Shown: one piece after another, positions 9,928-18,575 of the stretch
Numbering within the stretch: position 1 is the first letter of the stretch
Layout: the number at the start of each line of letters is the position of its first letter
NCBI RefSeq assembly: GCF_022695985.1
Contig: NZ_JAAPBF010000036.1
Coordinates: 1 to 47,267 of the forward strand
Length of the DNA: 47,267 nt
Reading direction: 5' to 3'
Source of the DNA: Streptomyces sp. NP-1717
GTDB lineage: Bacteria > Actinomycetota > Actinomycetes > Streptomycetales > Streptomycetaceae
Program-made: the position numbers and the translations under genes
The notes under the pieces: model-generated
The model's database searches: none
The model's input: the letters and a program-made list of their open reading frames with translations, nothing else
What the model was told of the DNA's origin: nothing

Positions 9928-10791
9928 TCAGACGGCGCTCGGCCGGCGGTCCGGGCTGTTGCCGGGAACCACGGTGGTGCCGGGGCTGATCTCGTCGAGG
10001 ACACCTCGCAGCACCGCGTGCGGCACCCGGCCGTCGAGTACGTGGGCGCGGCGCACTCCGCCGCGTACGGCCCGCAGACAGCCCTCCATCTTCGGCAGCA
10101 TCCCGCTCGCCAGCCCCGGCAGCAGCCCGTCCAGCGCGTCGGCCGTCAGGCGTTCGATCACCTCGGTGCTGTGCGGCCAGTCCGCGTACAGCCCCTCCAC
10201 GTCGGTGAGTACGACGAGCCGTTCGGCGCCGAGGGCCACGGCGAGGGCCGACGCCGCGAGATCGGCGTTGACGTTGTAGACCTGTCCGCCCTCGCCGCGC
10301 GCCACGGGGGAGACCACCGGGATATGGCCCTGGTCGAGCAGCGTGCGGACCATGTCCGGGTTCACTTCCACGATGTCGCCCACGAGGCCGATGTCGACCT
10401 GTCGGCTGTCCACCCAGGCGGAGCGCCGTACGGCCGTCAGCGTGTGCGCGTCCTCGCCCGTCATGCCCACGGCGAAGGGTCCGTGGGCGTTGATGTGGCC
10501 GACCAGCTCCCGCTGGACCCGGCCGCTCAGCACCATACGGACGACTTCCATGGTCTCCGGTGTGGTCACCCGCAGACCTGCCTCGAACCGGGTCTCCAGG
10601 CCGAGCCGGTCGAGCATCGCGCTGATCTGCGGTCCGCCCCCGTGCACGACGACCGGGCGCAGGCCCGCGTGCCACAACTCCACGATGTCCCGGGCGAATG
10701 TCCGCCGCAGCGCCGAATCCACCATGGCGTTGCCGCCGAACTTGACGACGACGGTGCCGCCCCGCCCGGTCGTCGCGGTCCGTTCGGTCAT
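9928..10791 (-). CDS. argB: N-acetylglutamate kinase (ArgB-type), iron-box controlled
   Basis: A 287-residue amino-acid kinase of normal ArgB length. Landmarks are [10 protein letters not shown] (ATP binding), [10 protein letters not shown] (substrate glycine loop), [30 protein letters not shown] and [23 protein letters not shown] supplies the conserved C-terminal lysine region. It phosphorylates N-acetylglutamate in ornithine/arginine synthesis. No argC, argJ or argD lies beside it, so this looks like a copy outside the main arg operon; whether the genome has another argB cannot be seen. An iron box lies 74 bp upstream of the ATG, and a NAGS-like gene lies convergent to it. I infer a dedicated ornithine supply for the hydroxyornithine siderophore. 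Confidence 0.93.
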   Translation of the reverse strand: MTERTATTGRGGTVVVKFGGNAMVDSALRRTFARDIVELWHAGLRPVVVHGGGPQISAMLDRLGLETRFEAGLRVTTPETMEVVRMVLSGRVQRELVGHINAHGPFAVGMTGEDAHTLTAVRRSAWVDSRQVDIGLVGDIVEVNPDMVRTLLDQGHIPVVSPVARGEGGQVYNVNADLAASALAVALGAERLVVLTDVEGLYADWPHSTEVIERLTADALDGLLPGLASGMLPKMEGCLRAVRGGVRRAHVLDGRVPHAVLRGVLDEISPGTTVVPGNSPDRRPSAV

Positions 10792-10864
10792 GGTCCCCGT
10801 CTCTCGTGGTGTCCGCGTGTCCGGAGACCGGCCACCACGTCGACGACGAGCCCGCGACGCCTTG

Positions 10865-10883
10865 TTAGCTTAGCCTAACCTAA
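10865..10883. promoter_or_regulatory. Iron box upstream of the argB-like gene
   Basis: TTAGCTTAGCCTAACCTAA on the plus strand (TTAGGTTAGGCTAAGCTAA on the minus strand) matches the DmdR iron-box consensus except near one end. It lies 74 bp before the kinase start. The other neighbour is the 3' end of the methyltransferase gene, so the kinase is the evident target. Confidence 0.85.
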
Positions 10884-10916
10884 ATGGATATGAACTCGCC
10901 CTGGAGGTCGTCCGGT

Positions 10917-11735
10917 TCAGGGTTTGCGGGCGATTCCCGCGTAGCAGGCGGCTTCCGCGTCGGTGACGTTCTCGGCCTGGTCCTCCTCGGCCGGGCGCCA
11001 GCGCTGGGTGGGGACCACGCCGGGGTCGAGCAGTTCCCAGCCGTCGAAGAAACGGACCGTCTCGGCGTGGGGGCGCGCCTGGCCGGGAGTGCCTGCGGCG
11101 CGGTAGGCGCCGGTGAGCCGGGCGATTCCCTCGGGATCGAAGTCGGGGGTGACATGGGTGATGGTGAGGGTGCTGCCCGAGGGGAGCGCCGCCTTGAGGT
11201 GTTCGACGATGCCGTGCGCGCCGCCTTCCACCCGGTCGTCGGTGACGAAGTGGAGCAGTGCGTTGAGGCTCAGCGCGATGGGCCGGGTGAAGTCGAGCGT
11301 GTCCGCTATTTCCGGTGTCGCGAGGAGCGCGGCCGGGTCCGTGACGTCGGCGTGCGCGTACGACGTGTGGCCCTCGGAGTGGCTGTGCAGCAGCGCCCGG
11401 GCGTGGGCGAGGACGATCGGGTCGTTGTCCGTGTAGACCACGCGCGCGGCGGGGGTGACCTCCTGGGCGACCTCATGGAGGTTGGGGGAGGTGGGGATGC
11501 CGGTGCCGATGTCGAAGAACTGGGTCATGCCCTCCTCGGCGAGGAACCGCGTCGCGCGTCGCATGAAGCGCCGGTTGATGCGCGCGGTGGCCAGGATGGA
11601 CGGGAACGCGGCCAGCGCTCTGCCGGCCGCTTCCCGGTCGGCGGGGAAGTTCGTGGTGCCGCCGAGGTAGTAGTCGTACATACGAGCCGAGTGCGCCTGA
11701 TCCAGTTTCAGGTCCACCGCGCTGTGCTCCGCCAT
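10917..11735 (-). CDS. SAM-dependent methyltransferase-like protein, DUF574 family
   Basis: The protein has about 272 residues from the chosen ATG. Family landmarks are ARMYDYYLGGTTNFPADREA, INRRFMRRATRFL, QFFDIGTGIPTSPNLHEVAQ (the nucleotide-binding glycine motif), VVYTDNDPIVLAHARALL and a HFV/D region; it ends CYAGIARKP. This family is very common in Streptomyces, usually with unknown substrate and often near regulatory genes. A second member lies at 45578-46384. The frame also opens at 11807, but the family N-terminus and a GGGGCGAGG just upstream favour 11735. Its 3' end faces the argB-like promoter region. Confidence 0.85.
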   Translation of the reverse strand: MAEHSAVDLKLDQAHSARMYDYYLGGTTNFPADREAAGRALAAFPSILATARINRRFMRRATRFLAEEGMTQFFDIGTGIPTSPNLHEVAQEVTPAARVVYTDNDPIVLAHARALLHSHSEGHTSYAHADVTDPAALLATPEIADTLDFTRPIALSLNALLHFVTDDRVEGGAHGIVEHLKAALPSGSTLTITHVTPDFDPEGIARLTGAYRAAGTPGQARPHAETVRFFDGWELLDPGVVPTQRWRPAEEDQAENVTDAEAACYAGIARKP

Positions 11736-12289
11736 GCCTCGCCCCCAGGAGAATTGTTCGCTGTCCGGGCGGCCGGGTACGCGCCGCACCGACGCCCCCT
11801 CCGCCATCGCGGTTCACTTCCCGCCGTCCGCACGCGACAACCGTGGGAGCCAGGATCGTTCCGCCGGGGCCCGTGGCGGCCTGTTCGGACGAACGGGGAA
11901 CGCGTTTCCGAAACCGCCACCCGAACGTCTAAGTAGTCATACTATTACCGTCGGCGAAGACAATTGATCGAAGGTTTGCACAAGAAGCCCGTTCATCCGG
12001 TTGGCTGTCGAGTGAGACATCACGTCTCCACCGACCCCTCCGCCGTGGAGCGGCGCGGTGCCCCACACCCTCCAAGGACATGCGTGGAACTCGATCGGGA
12101 AGCCCGGGCGGTTGACGCGACCGTCGCCCGGATCTTCACCGGCCGCACCGGCACCCCCACGAGGCGCCCCCCGGCGACCGGAGTACGCGCCGGGGCGTGC
12201 CACCCCCACAGTCCGCAGTACGCCCCCCACACACCGTCGGGCGCTGCCCCGACACCGGACGCGCCGACCACCACGTCCGAGAGCGGAAG
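11736..12289. other. Intergenic region, divergent promoters; no gene seen
   Basis: About 550 bp lie between the methyltransferase start (minus) and the sigma-like gene (plus). The AT-richest part is near 11930-11990 and includes a small inverted repeat TAGT-CAT-ACTA at about 11935-11945. The frames crossing the gap look like GC-driven shadows, and I could not support a gene. Confidence 0.5.
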
Positions 12290-12904
12290 ATGATGGCCGC
12301 ACCTACCCCCAAGACGTGGCGTGCCAACGCCCCCGGCCCCGGAGACGCCCCCGTCGAAGACGCAGGGCAGGAAAGGCTGGTCCTGACCTTCGACGCCTTC
12401 CACGACTACCACCGCGAGTTATGGATGCGCTACGCCCACACCCAGGTCGGCGGGCGCCCGGCGGCCGAGACCGTCGTGGACACCGCCTGCGCACGCCTGA
12501 AACGCGACTGGAAACACGCCCTGGCCCAGGAATCGGTGCCCCGGTACGCCTGGTCGCTGCTGAAGGAAGAGACCCGTCGATGGCTCGACGAACGCGGACT
12601 CCAACCGCTCCTCGTCGGCACCGCCGCCTTCCACGCGGCCATCACGAAACTCCTCCGGCACGGCACCCGTGACGAGTTCACCGTCCTGGAAGGCGAACTC
12701 GGCCTGTACGGCGCCATCGCGGGCCTGCCCGAGCGTCAGTACGACGTCATCGTCCTGCGGTTCGTCCTCGGCGAGGACGAGGAGAACGTCGCGGAGTACC
12801 TCGGCATCGAACTCGCCACCGTCCGCTCCCAGGTGCGGCACGCCCGCCGCCGCCTGGCACGCGGGCTCGACATGGCCATCGAACCGACCGAGACGGAAGG
12901 GTAG
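12290..12904 (+). CDS. Sigma-70-family (ECF-like) RNA polymerase sigma factor-like protein
   Basis: A 204-residue protein. The first part (FDAFHDYHRELWMRYAHTQVGGR, then a helix with LKRDWKHAL) resembles a weak sigma region 2. The C-terminal LPERQYDVIVLRFVLGEDEENVAEYLGIELATVRSQVRHARRRLARGL is a clear sigma region 4 helix-turn-helix. The role would be promoter recognition, target unknown. ATGs at 12290 and 12293 follow GAGCGGAAG, which fits a start there rather than at 12197. The next gene starts at a GTG 3 nt after its stop, so the two are probably coupled. No typical anti-sigma factor with a zinc motif or membrane anchor is nearby. Confidence 0.82.
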   Translation: MMAAPTPKTWRANAPGPGDAPVEDAGQERLVLTFDAFHDYHRELWMRYAHTQVGGRPAAETVVDTACARLKRDWKHALAQESVPRYAWSLLKEETRRWLDERGLQPLLVGTAAFHAAITKLLRHGTRDEFTVLEGELGLYGAIAGLPERQYDVIVLRFVLGEDEENVAEYLGIELATVRSQVRHARRRLARGLDMAIEPTETEG

Positions 12905-12906
12905 AC

Positions 12907-13680
12907 GTGCGCACCAACGACCACGCCTCCATCAGCGACCTGCTGGACCAGGCAGAGGTCCTCGTCGACACCTACACCGACTACGACACCGAAGCCGCCC
13001 GGCAGCGCGTCGACGCCGAGGCCGCCCGCGTACAGACGGACTCCGCCACCGGCGCGCCGCGCACTCCCGCCGCGCACGAGCAGGCGGCTCGCGATCTCGA
13101 CCTGGCGGTCGCCCTCATCGTCGACACCCCACAGGCGGCAACGGCCCTGGCACGGCTGGCCGATGACGACCGGCCGGACCCCGAGGGGGCGGTCGTCTTC
13201 GGCGCGCTGCTCCACCTGGCGCGTGATCACGACGCGGCCCAGTTCTGGTGGCAGTTCGCCGCGGGCGGCGGCAACCGCACGGCCGCCTTCTGTCTCTACC
13301 TCGCCCACGGGCGGCGTGCCGAGTTCAGCGACGCCCGGCACTGGCGTGCGGAGGCCCGCAGGCTGACCGCCCCGGAGAGCGCGCCACCGGCCCCGGCCGC
13401 CCGTCCGCTGCTGCCGGAGAGCATCCGCCACCAACTGCTGACCCAGTGCCGCTCCGGCAGCCGCCCCACGCTTCCGGCCCGACTGGAAGCGGTCATCAAC
13501 CGCCTCCCCGTCGACCCGGACCACGACTTCGGCACGATCCCGCGCCCCGTTCCCACCCTCACGCGCGACCTGCCCCACAGCCACCAAGCCGCCCCGTGCG
13601 CGGGGTCGTCCGGGGGAGACGACGTGTGCCCGGCCGCCGACGGGAGCGCGCACGGCGACCGAGAGTGCCCGGCCCGATAA
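12907..13680 (+). CDS. Hypothetical protein coupled to the sigma-like gene
   Basis: A 257-residue soluble protein starting at GTG, 3 nt after the sigma-like stop. I do not recognise a named family. An acidic N-terminal helix region (SISDLLDQAEVLVDTYTDYDTEAARQRV) is followed by an Ala-rich helical middle (FGALLHLARDHDAAQFWWQFAAGGG, then AAFCLYLAHGRR) that resembles a single TPR/SEL1-like helical pair. The tail is Pro/Ser-rich with several Cys. The layout suggests a protein that modulates the sigma-like factor, but nothing in the sequence proves this. Confidence 0.75.
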   Translation: MRTNDHASISDLLDQAEVLVDTYTDYDTEAARQRVDAEAARVQTDSATGAPRTPAAHEQAARDLDLAVALIVDTPQAATALARLADDDRPDPEGAVVFGALLHLARDHDAAQFWWQFAAGGGNRTAAFCLYLAHGRRAEFSDARHWRAEARRLTAPESAPPAPAARPLLPESIRHQLLTQCRSGSRPTLPARLEAVINRLPVDPDHDFGTIPRPVPTLTRDLPHSHQAAPCAGSSGGDDVCPAADGSAHGDRECPAR

Positions 13681-13722
13681 CCGGATGACTCGGAACGGGG
13701 GTCGTTCCTACCCTGACTTCCC

Positions 13723-14289
13723 ATGGACGCCGAGGGGAACCTGCTGAACGTGGTCGACGTCGAGGCGACCTGCTGGGAGGGACAGCCACCAGCGGGGCAG
13801 GTGAGCGAGATCATCGAGATCGGGCTGACCGTCGTCGACCTGCGCGCCGGCGAACGCCTCGCCAAGCACCGGCTGCTGGTACGCCCGGCCCGGTCGGAGG
13901 TGAGCCCGTTCTGCACGGAGCTGACGGGGCTGACGCCGGCCGAGGTGGCCGGGGGCCTGTCCTTCGCCGAGGCATGCGGGGTACTCGCCGACCGCCACCG
14001 GACGGGCCGGCTGCCCTGGGCCAGCTGGGGCGACTACGACCGCAACCAGTTCACCCGCCAGTGCCGGCGGACGGGGACCGAGTACCCCTTCGGCCACCGC
14101 CACACCAACGCGAAGGCCGTCTTCACCGCCTCCTACGGTCTGCGCCGCCGCCCGGGAATGGCCCAGGCGCTGAAGGTGGCCGGCCTCCCGCTGGAGGGCC
14201 GCCACCACCGGGGCGACGACGACGCGTGGAACATAGCCGCCCTGGTCGTACGACTGGCGGGCCGCGGGGACTGGCCCGCCGCGTCCTGA
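13723..14289 (+). CDS. DEDDh-type 3'-5' exonuclease (Eri1/KapD-like)
   Basis: A 188-residue single-domain exonuclease. The three Exo motifs are visible: VDVEATCW with EIIEIGL (acidic pair), WGDYDRNQF (second Asp), and HHRGDDDAWNIAALV (His and final Asp, DEDDh order). FCTELTGLTPAEV is also family-typical. Such enzymes trim RNA or DNA 3' ends using two metal ions; the substrate here is unknown. It lies alone between the sigma pair and the metE leader, with its own short upstream gap. Confidence 0.85.
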   Translation: MDAEGNLLNVVDVEATCWEGQPPAGQVSEIIEIGLTVVDLRAGERLAKHRLLVRPARSEVSPFCTELTGLTPAEVAGGLSFAEACGVLADRHRTGRLPWASWGDYDRNQFTRQCRRTGTEYPFGHRHTNAKAVFTASYGLRRRPGMAQALKVAGLPLEGRHHRGDDDAWNIAALVVRLAGRGDWPAAS

Positions 14290-14454
14290 GTGGCCCGCCG
14301 GGGGTCGGCGAGCGGCCCGGCCCCCGTGAGCGGCGCGGGAACGGCGCCCATGGCGCGCCACCACGCGCCCGTGCTCCCTCTCACCGTCCGCGATGTGGTC
14401 AACACGTGTGCGCCCGCCGCGCGGCCCTCTAGGCTGGTCGGTGCAGCTGGTTCG

Positions 14455-14640
14455 TTCCTGCCCGCCAGGCAGGTGCGTCGTAAGAGGGAACCCGGTGGGA
14501 ATCCGGGACTGCCCCGCAGCGGTGAGTGGGAACGACCGCCGTCATACGCACTGGGCCCGGACGGGTCTGGGAAGCGACGGCCAGTAGGTGTCTCGTGACC
14601 GATACGAGACGGGCCCACGAGTCCGAAGACCTGCCCGTTG
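14455..14640 (+). promoter_or_regulatory. Cobalamin (B12) riboswitch upstream of metE
   Basis: Hallmarks in order: AGAGGGAACCCGGTG, AATCCGGGACTGCCCCGCAGC, GGGAAGCGACGGCCAGTAGG, and the B12 box AGTCCGAAGACCTGCC at 14620-14635. The closing stem pairs GGCAGGT (14468-14474) with ACCTGCC (14629-14635). It lies about 175 nt before the metE start. The expected effect is to switch off the B12-independent methionine synthase when adenosylcobalamin is available. Confidence 0.95.
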
Positions 14641-14811
14641 CCCGTGCGTGAACGATCACGCGCGGTCGTTCCGGTGACCTCGTGGGCGGGTCGGCGTACA
14701 CATCGAGCGGCACTCGCGCGACGACGCGACGTGGCCCGCACGATCGGTCGTCCCTTCGCGCCCGCGTCCCGTCCCCGGGACTCAAGGACACATCTCGCGA
14801 AGGAGAGTTCC

Positions 14812-17136
14812 GTGACAGCGAAGTCCGCAGCCGCGGCAGCACGGGCCACCGTGTACGGCTACCCCCGCCAGGGCCGGAACCGGGAACTGAAGAAGGCCGT
14901 CGAGGGCTACTGGAAGGGCCACGTCGGCGCCGACGCCCTCCACAGGACGGCCGGGGAACTCCGCCGTTCCAACTGGCGGCGCCTCATCGACGCCGGCATC
15001 CACGAAGTGCCCTCCGGTGACTTCTCCTACTACGACCACGTCCTGGACACCAGCGTCATGGTCGGCGCCGTCCCCGAGCGGCACCGCGCGGCGGTCGCCG
15101 CCGACCCGCTGGACGGCTACTTCGCCATGGCGCGGGGCACCCAGGAGGTCGCGCCGCTGGAGATGACGAAGTGGTTCGACACCAACTACCACTACCTGGT
15201 GCCCGAGCTGGGTCCGGACACCGTCTTCTCCGCCGACCCCGCCAAGCAGCTCGCCGAGTTCAGGGAAGCCCTCGCGCTCGGCCTCACCGCCCGCCCGGTC
15301 CTCGTCGGGCCTCTCACCTACCTCCTGCTCGCCAAGCCCGCCCCCGGCGTGGCCGCCGACTTCGAGCCGCTGACGCTGCTCGACCGGCTCCTGCCCGTGT
15401 ACGCCGAGATCCTGGCCGACCTGCGCGCGGCCGGCGCCGACTGGGTGCAGCTGGACGAGCCCTCTCTGGTGCAGGACCGCACCCCGGCCGAGCTGAACGC
15501 CGCCGCCCGCGCCTACCGCGAGCTGGGCGGTGCGACCGACCGGCCCAAGCTGCTCGTCGCCTCCTACTTCGGGCGGCTCGGGGACGCGCTGCCCGTACTC
15601 GCCAAGGCCCCGGTCGACGGGCTCGCGCTCGACCTCACCGGATCGGCCGCCGCCAACCTCGACGCACTCGCGGCCGTGGGCGGACTGCCCGGCAAGCGCC
15701 TGGTCGCGGGCGTCGTCGACGGACGCAACATCTGGATCAACGACTACGAGAAGTCCCTCGCCACCCTCGGTACCCTTCTCGGCCTCGCCGACCGCGTCGA
15801 CGTCTCCGCCTCCTGCTCACTCCTGCACGTCCCGCTCGACGCCACCGCCGAACGCGACATCGACCCGGAGATCACCCGCTGGCTCGCCTTCGCCCGGCAG
15901 AAGACGGAGGAGATCGCGGTACTGGCGCGCGGACTCGGGCAGGGCACCGACTCCATCACGGCCGAACTCATCACCAACCGCGCGGCTCTCGCTTCCCGCG
16001 CCGGTTCCTCGCTCACCCGTGACCCTGCCGTGCGGGCCCGCACCGCAGCCGTCACCGACGCGGACGGACGGCGCTCGCAGCCGTACACCGAACGCACCAC
16101 CGCGCAGCGGGCGCGCCTCGGCCTTCCGCCGCTGCCGACGACCACCATCGGCTCCTTCCCGCAGACCGCCGAACTGCGCACCGCACGGGCCGACCTGCGC
16201 GGCGGGCGGATCGACACCGCCGGATACGAGGAGCGGATCAAGGAGGAGATCCGGGAGGTCCTGTCCTTCCAGGAGAAGGCCGGGCTGGACGTCCTGGTGC
16301 ACGGTGAGCCCGAACGCAACGACATGGTGCAGTACTTCGCCGAGCGGCTGACCGGTTATGTCGCGACGAGTCACGGCTGGGTGCAGTCGTACGGCACCCG
16401 TTACGTACGCCCGCCGGTCCTCGCCGGGGACATCTCCCGGCCCGAACCCATGACCGTGCGATGGACGTCGTACGCGCAGTCGCTCACCGGCCGTCCGGTG
16501 AAGGGCATGCTCACCGGCCCCGTCACCATGCTCGCCTGGTCCTTCGTCCGCGACGACCAGCCGCTCGCGGACACCGCCCGCCAGGTCGCACTCGCCCTGC
16601 GCGACGAGGTCGGCGACCTGGAGGCGGCGGGCACTTCGGTCATCCAGGTCGACGAACCCGCGCTGCGCGAGACGCTGCCCCCACGCTCCGCCGATCACGC
16701 CGGCTATCTGGCGTGGGCGACCGAGTCCTTCCGCCTCACCACCGGCGGGGTACGCCCGGACACCCAGATCCACACGCATATGTGCTACGCCGAGTTCGGC
16801 GACATCGTCCAGGCCATCGACGACCTCGACGCCGACGTCATCAGCCTGGAGGCCGCCCGCTCCCACATGCAGGTCGCCCGCGAACTCGCCGCACACGGCT
16901 ACCCGCGTGAGGCCGGACCCGGTGTCTACGACATCCACTCCCCGCGCGTGCCGAGTACCGAAGAAGCGACAGCCCTGCTGCGCAAGGGACTTGAGGCCAT
17001 TCCGGCCGAACGCCTCTGGGTGAACCCGGACTGCGGCCTGAAGACGCGCGGCTGGCCCGAGACCCGGGCCTCGCTGGAGAACATGGTCGCCGCCGCCCGT
17101 GAGATCCGGGCGTCACTGGCCACCGACGGCTCCTGA
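14812..17136 (+). CDS. metE: Cobalamin-independent methionine synthase
   Basis: A 774-residue protein of typical MetE length with two barrel halves. The N-terminal half begins [23 protein letters not shown]. The catalytic C-terminal half has [38 protein letters not shown], the zinc-ligand motif HTHMCYAEF and the second Cys in [11 protein letters not shown]. It transfers a methyl group from 5-methyltetrahydropteroyl-tri-glutamate to homocysteine. The GTG at 14812 has AAGGAG at 14800-14805; the frame upstream runs into the leader. The B12 riboswitch before it shows control by cobalamin, implying that the organism also has a B12-dependent MetH. Confidence 0.97.
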   Translation: MTAKSAAAAARATVYGYPRQGRNRELKKAVEGYWKGHVGADALHRTAGELRRSNWRRLIDAGIHEVPSGDFSYYDHVLDTSVMVGAVPERHRAAVAADPLDGYFAMARGTQEVAPLEMTKWFDTNYHYLVPELGPDTVFSADPAKQLAEFREALALGLTARPVLVGPLTYLLLAKPAPGVAADFEPLTLLDRLLPVYAEILADLRAAGADWVQLDEPSLVQDRTPAELNAAARAYRELGGATDRPKLLVASYFGRLGDALPVLAKAPVDGLALDLTGSAAANLDALAAVGGLPGKRLVAGVVDGRNIWINDYEKSLATLGTLLGLADRVDVSASCSLLHVPLDATAERDIDPEITRWLAFARQKTEEIAVLARGLGQGTDSITAELITNRAALASRAGSSLTRDPAVRARTAAVTDADGRRSQPYTERTTAQRARLGLPPLPTTTIGSFPQTAELRTARADLRGGRIDTAGYEERIKEEIREVLSFQEKAGLDVLVHGEPERNDMVQYFAERLTGYVATSHGWVQSYGTRYVRPPVLAGDISRPEPMTVRWTSYAQSLTGRPVKGMLTGPVTMLAWSFVRDDQPLADTARQVALALRDEVGDLEAAGTSVIQVDEPALRETLPPRSADHAGYLAWATESFRLTTGGVRPDTQIHTHMCYAEFGDIVQAIDDLDADVISLEAARSHMQVARELAAHGYPREAGPGVYDIHSPRVPSTEEATALLRKGLEAIPAERLWVNPDCGLKTRGWPETRASLENMVAAAREIRASLATDGS

Positions 17137-17143
17137 GCCGGGA

Positions 17144-17179
17144 GGGCCGGGGCGGACACCGAAGCGTCCGCCCCGGCCC
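17144..17179. terminator. Hairpin terminator after metE
   Basis: A perfect 14-bp inverted repeat (17144-17157 with 17166-17179) with an 8-nt loop starts 8 nt after the metE stop. It separates metE from a convergent gene, so it may serve both. Confidence 0.85.
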
Positions 17180-17205
17180 GCCGGCGCCCGCCATCTGACG
17201 ACCGG

Positions 17206-18219
17206 TCAGAGCGGTGTACGGAGACTGGAGACGCCCTCGCGCCAGGCGGCGAGGGTCCTGGCGGCGAGGCGGGTGTCCAGCAGATCGGTGGCGTCGACGC
17301 CGAAGGCCACGTCCGCCTCCAGCCACGGCTCGTCCTCCAGCAGACCACCCACCACGTCCCGGCGCACCACCTGTTCATGGACGGCGTCGGCCTCGACGTG
17401 CTCGGCGTAGAAGTGCACCGCCGCCTCGCCGGCGCCCGCCCGCCGCATGGCCTCGGCCAGTCGGCGGGAGGCGGGGGAGGAGGTCACCTCGACGGCGGCG
17501 AAGTGTCCCACCAGGGCGCCGCGCAGCGATCGGCGCAGACCGAACATCGACATGAGGTTGACGCTCGCCAGCATCTCGGCCGTGGCCACGCCGACGTACC
17601 GGCCGTACGCCGTGTCCAGACCGAGGTCCGTCATGAGATCCGCGAAGAGCCGCGAGTGCATCCGCTCGGCCCGCCCGCCGCCGAACTCGTCGAACTCGAC
17701 CGCGACCATCGCCGCCTTGGCCCTGCCGCGCAGGCGCGGGATCACCCAGGCGTGCGGATCGGCCTCTTTGAGGTGGTAGAGCGAACGCTGGGCCGCGTAC
17801 TCACGCAGCTGCCACAACTCGCCCTCGTCCCTGAGGAAATGACTCAGCCCGTCGGTGTCCAGGCGCTCGACCAGAATCCCGGCGAACGCCTCGTCGGAGT
17901 CCGTCCGGCGTCCGGTGTCCCTGCGCAGCGCTTGAAGGAAGGGCCGCTCCAGTGCGGCCCGCAGCCGGAGCAGCTCCGGATCCCACTCCCGGTCGGCGTC
18001 GACGCCGCGGAACCCCCGGTAGTGGAGCTCGTAGCAGAGGTAGAGCGCGAGGTGCAGATCCTCCCCGTACGGATCCGCCTCATCGGCCGCCGAGCCCGGC
18101 GGCAGGGGAGCGCCGGGGCGGCCGAGCAGGGCCCGTACGACGCCGTCACTCAGCTCGCCGCGGCCGGTCGGCAGGGCGGGCCCCGCCCGCCGGGCCTCCG
18201 CGCTCTCCACCGGCCTCAC
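17206..18219 (-). CDS. Iron-containing redox enzyme family protein (heme-oxygenase-like diiron fold)
   Basis: A protein of about 337 residues, nearly all helical. Its candidate metal ligands have the spacing of heme-oxygenase-like diiron proteins: [41 protein letters not shown] and [15 protein letters not shown]. Family members include diiron oxidases and oxygenases; the substrate is unknown. The GTG at 18219 overlaps the TGA of the upstream CDGSH gene (GTGA), indicating translational coupling. An internal GTG at 18210 is an alternative. Pairing with an Fe-S protein suggests that the small protein supplies electrons or iron, which is an inference. Confidence 0.83.
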   Translation of the reverse strand: MRPVESAEARRAGPALPTGRGELSDGVVRALLGRPGAPLPPGSAADEADPYGEDLHLALYLCYELHYRGFRGVDADREWDPELLRLRAALERPFLQALRRDTGRRTDSDEAFAGILVERLDTDGLSHFLRDEGELWQLREYAAQRSLYHLKEADPHAWVIPRLRGRAKAAMVAVEFDEFGGGRAERMHSRLFADLMTDLGLDTAYGRYVGVATAEMLASVNLMSMFGLRRSLRGALVGHFAAVEVTSSPASRRLAEAMRRAGAGEAAVHFYAEHVEADAVHEQVVRRDVVGGLLEDEPWLEADVAFGVDATDLLDTRLAARTLAAWREGVSSLRTPL

Positions 18220-18419
18220 TCCCTGGCCCTGCGGCGGTGGCTGGTGTCGCACCAGGGGTACGTCCGGCTGCGCCGGCAAGCGCACAGGGCGACCATGAAC
18301 CGGTCCGACGTCACCGTGGTCCCGTCGTTGAGTACGACCTCGACGGGCCCCTCGACGAGTATCGGTCCGTCCCGGGTCGGGACGGTAAGGCGCGGCCTCT
18401 CACCGGGCGGGACGGGCAC
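18216..18419 (-). CDS. CDGSH-type iron-sulfur protein
   Basis: A 67-residue protein. The C-terminal motif CACRRSRTYPWCDTSH fits the CDGSH pattern (three Cys and one His binding a [2Fe-2S] cluster), preceded by a beta-rich stretch (GPILVEGPVEVVLNDGTTV). These proteins carry electrons or a transferable cluster. It starts at GTG and ends in a 4-nt overlap with the diiron-type gene, so the two form an operon. It is divergent from the repeat protein at 18576. Confidence 0.93.
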   Translation of the reverse strand: MPVPPGERPRLTVPTRDGPILVEGPVEVVLNDGTTVTSDRFMVALCACRRSRTYPWCDTSHRRRARE

Positions 18420-18575
18420 GGACGATCACCAGCACTTCCCTTTTCGGTCCTGCGTCCTGCTGAGAATGCTTCTCCCACGATGGACCAGTGCCCTCGAAGA
18501 CGCACCTCATTGCGGCGACGGATTCCGCGCATGACACTTGAGGGGCGGGGGCCGTGCTCGGTGAGGGAGTTTCGT

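Noticed and set aside
7197..10004. A 935-codon open frame on the minus strand across the amidohydrolase and GNAT genes
   Set aside because: It is antisense to genes with clear motifs and has the biased composition (Arg, Gly, Val) of high-GC shadow frames; no domain is visible in it.
11937..12302. Open frames in the 550-bp gap before the sigma-like gene
   Set aside because: Frames on both strands have no recognisable motifs, no good ribosome sites and overlapping composition bias; not supported as genes.
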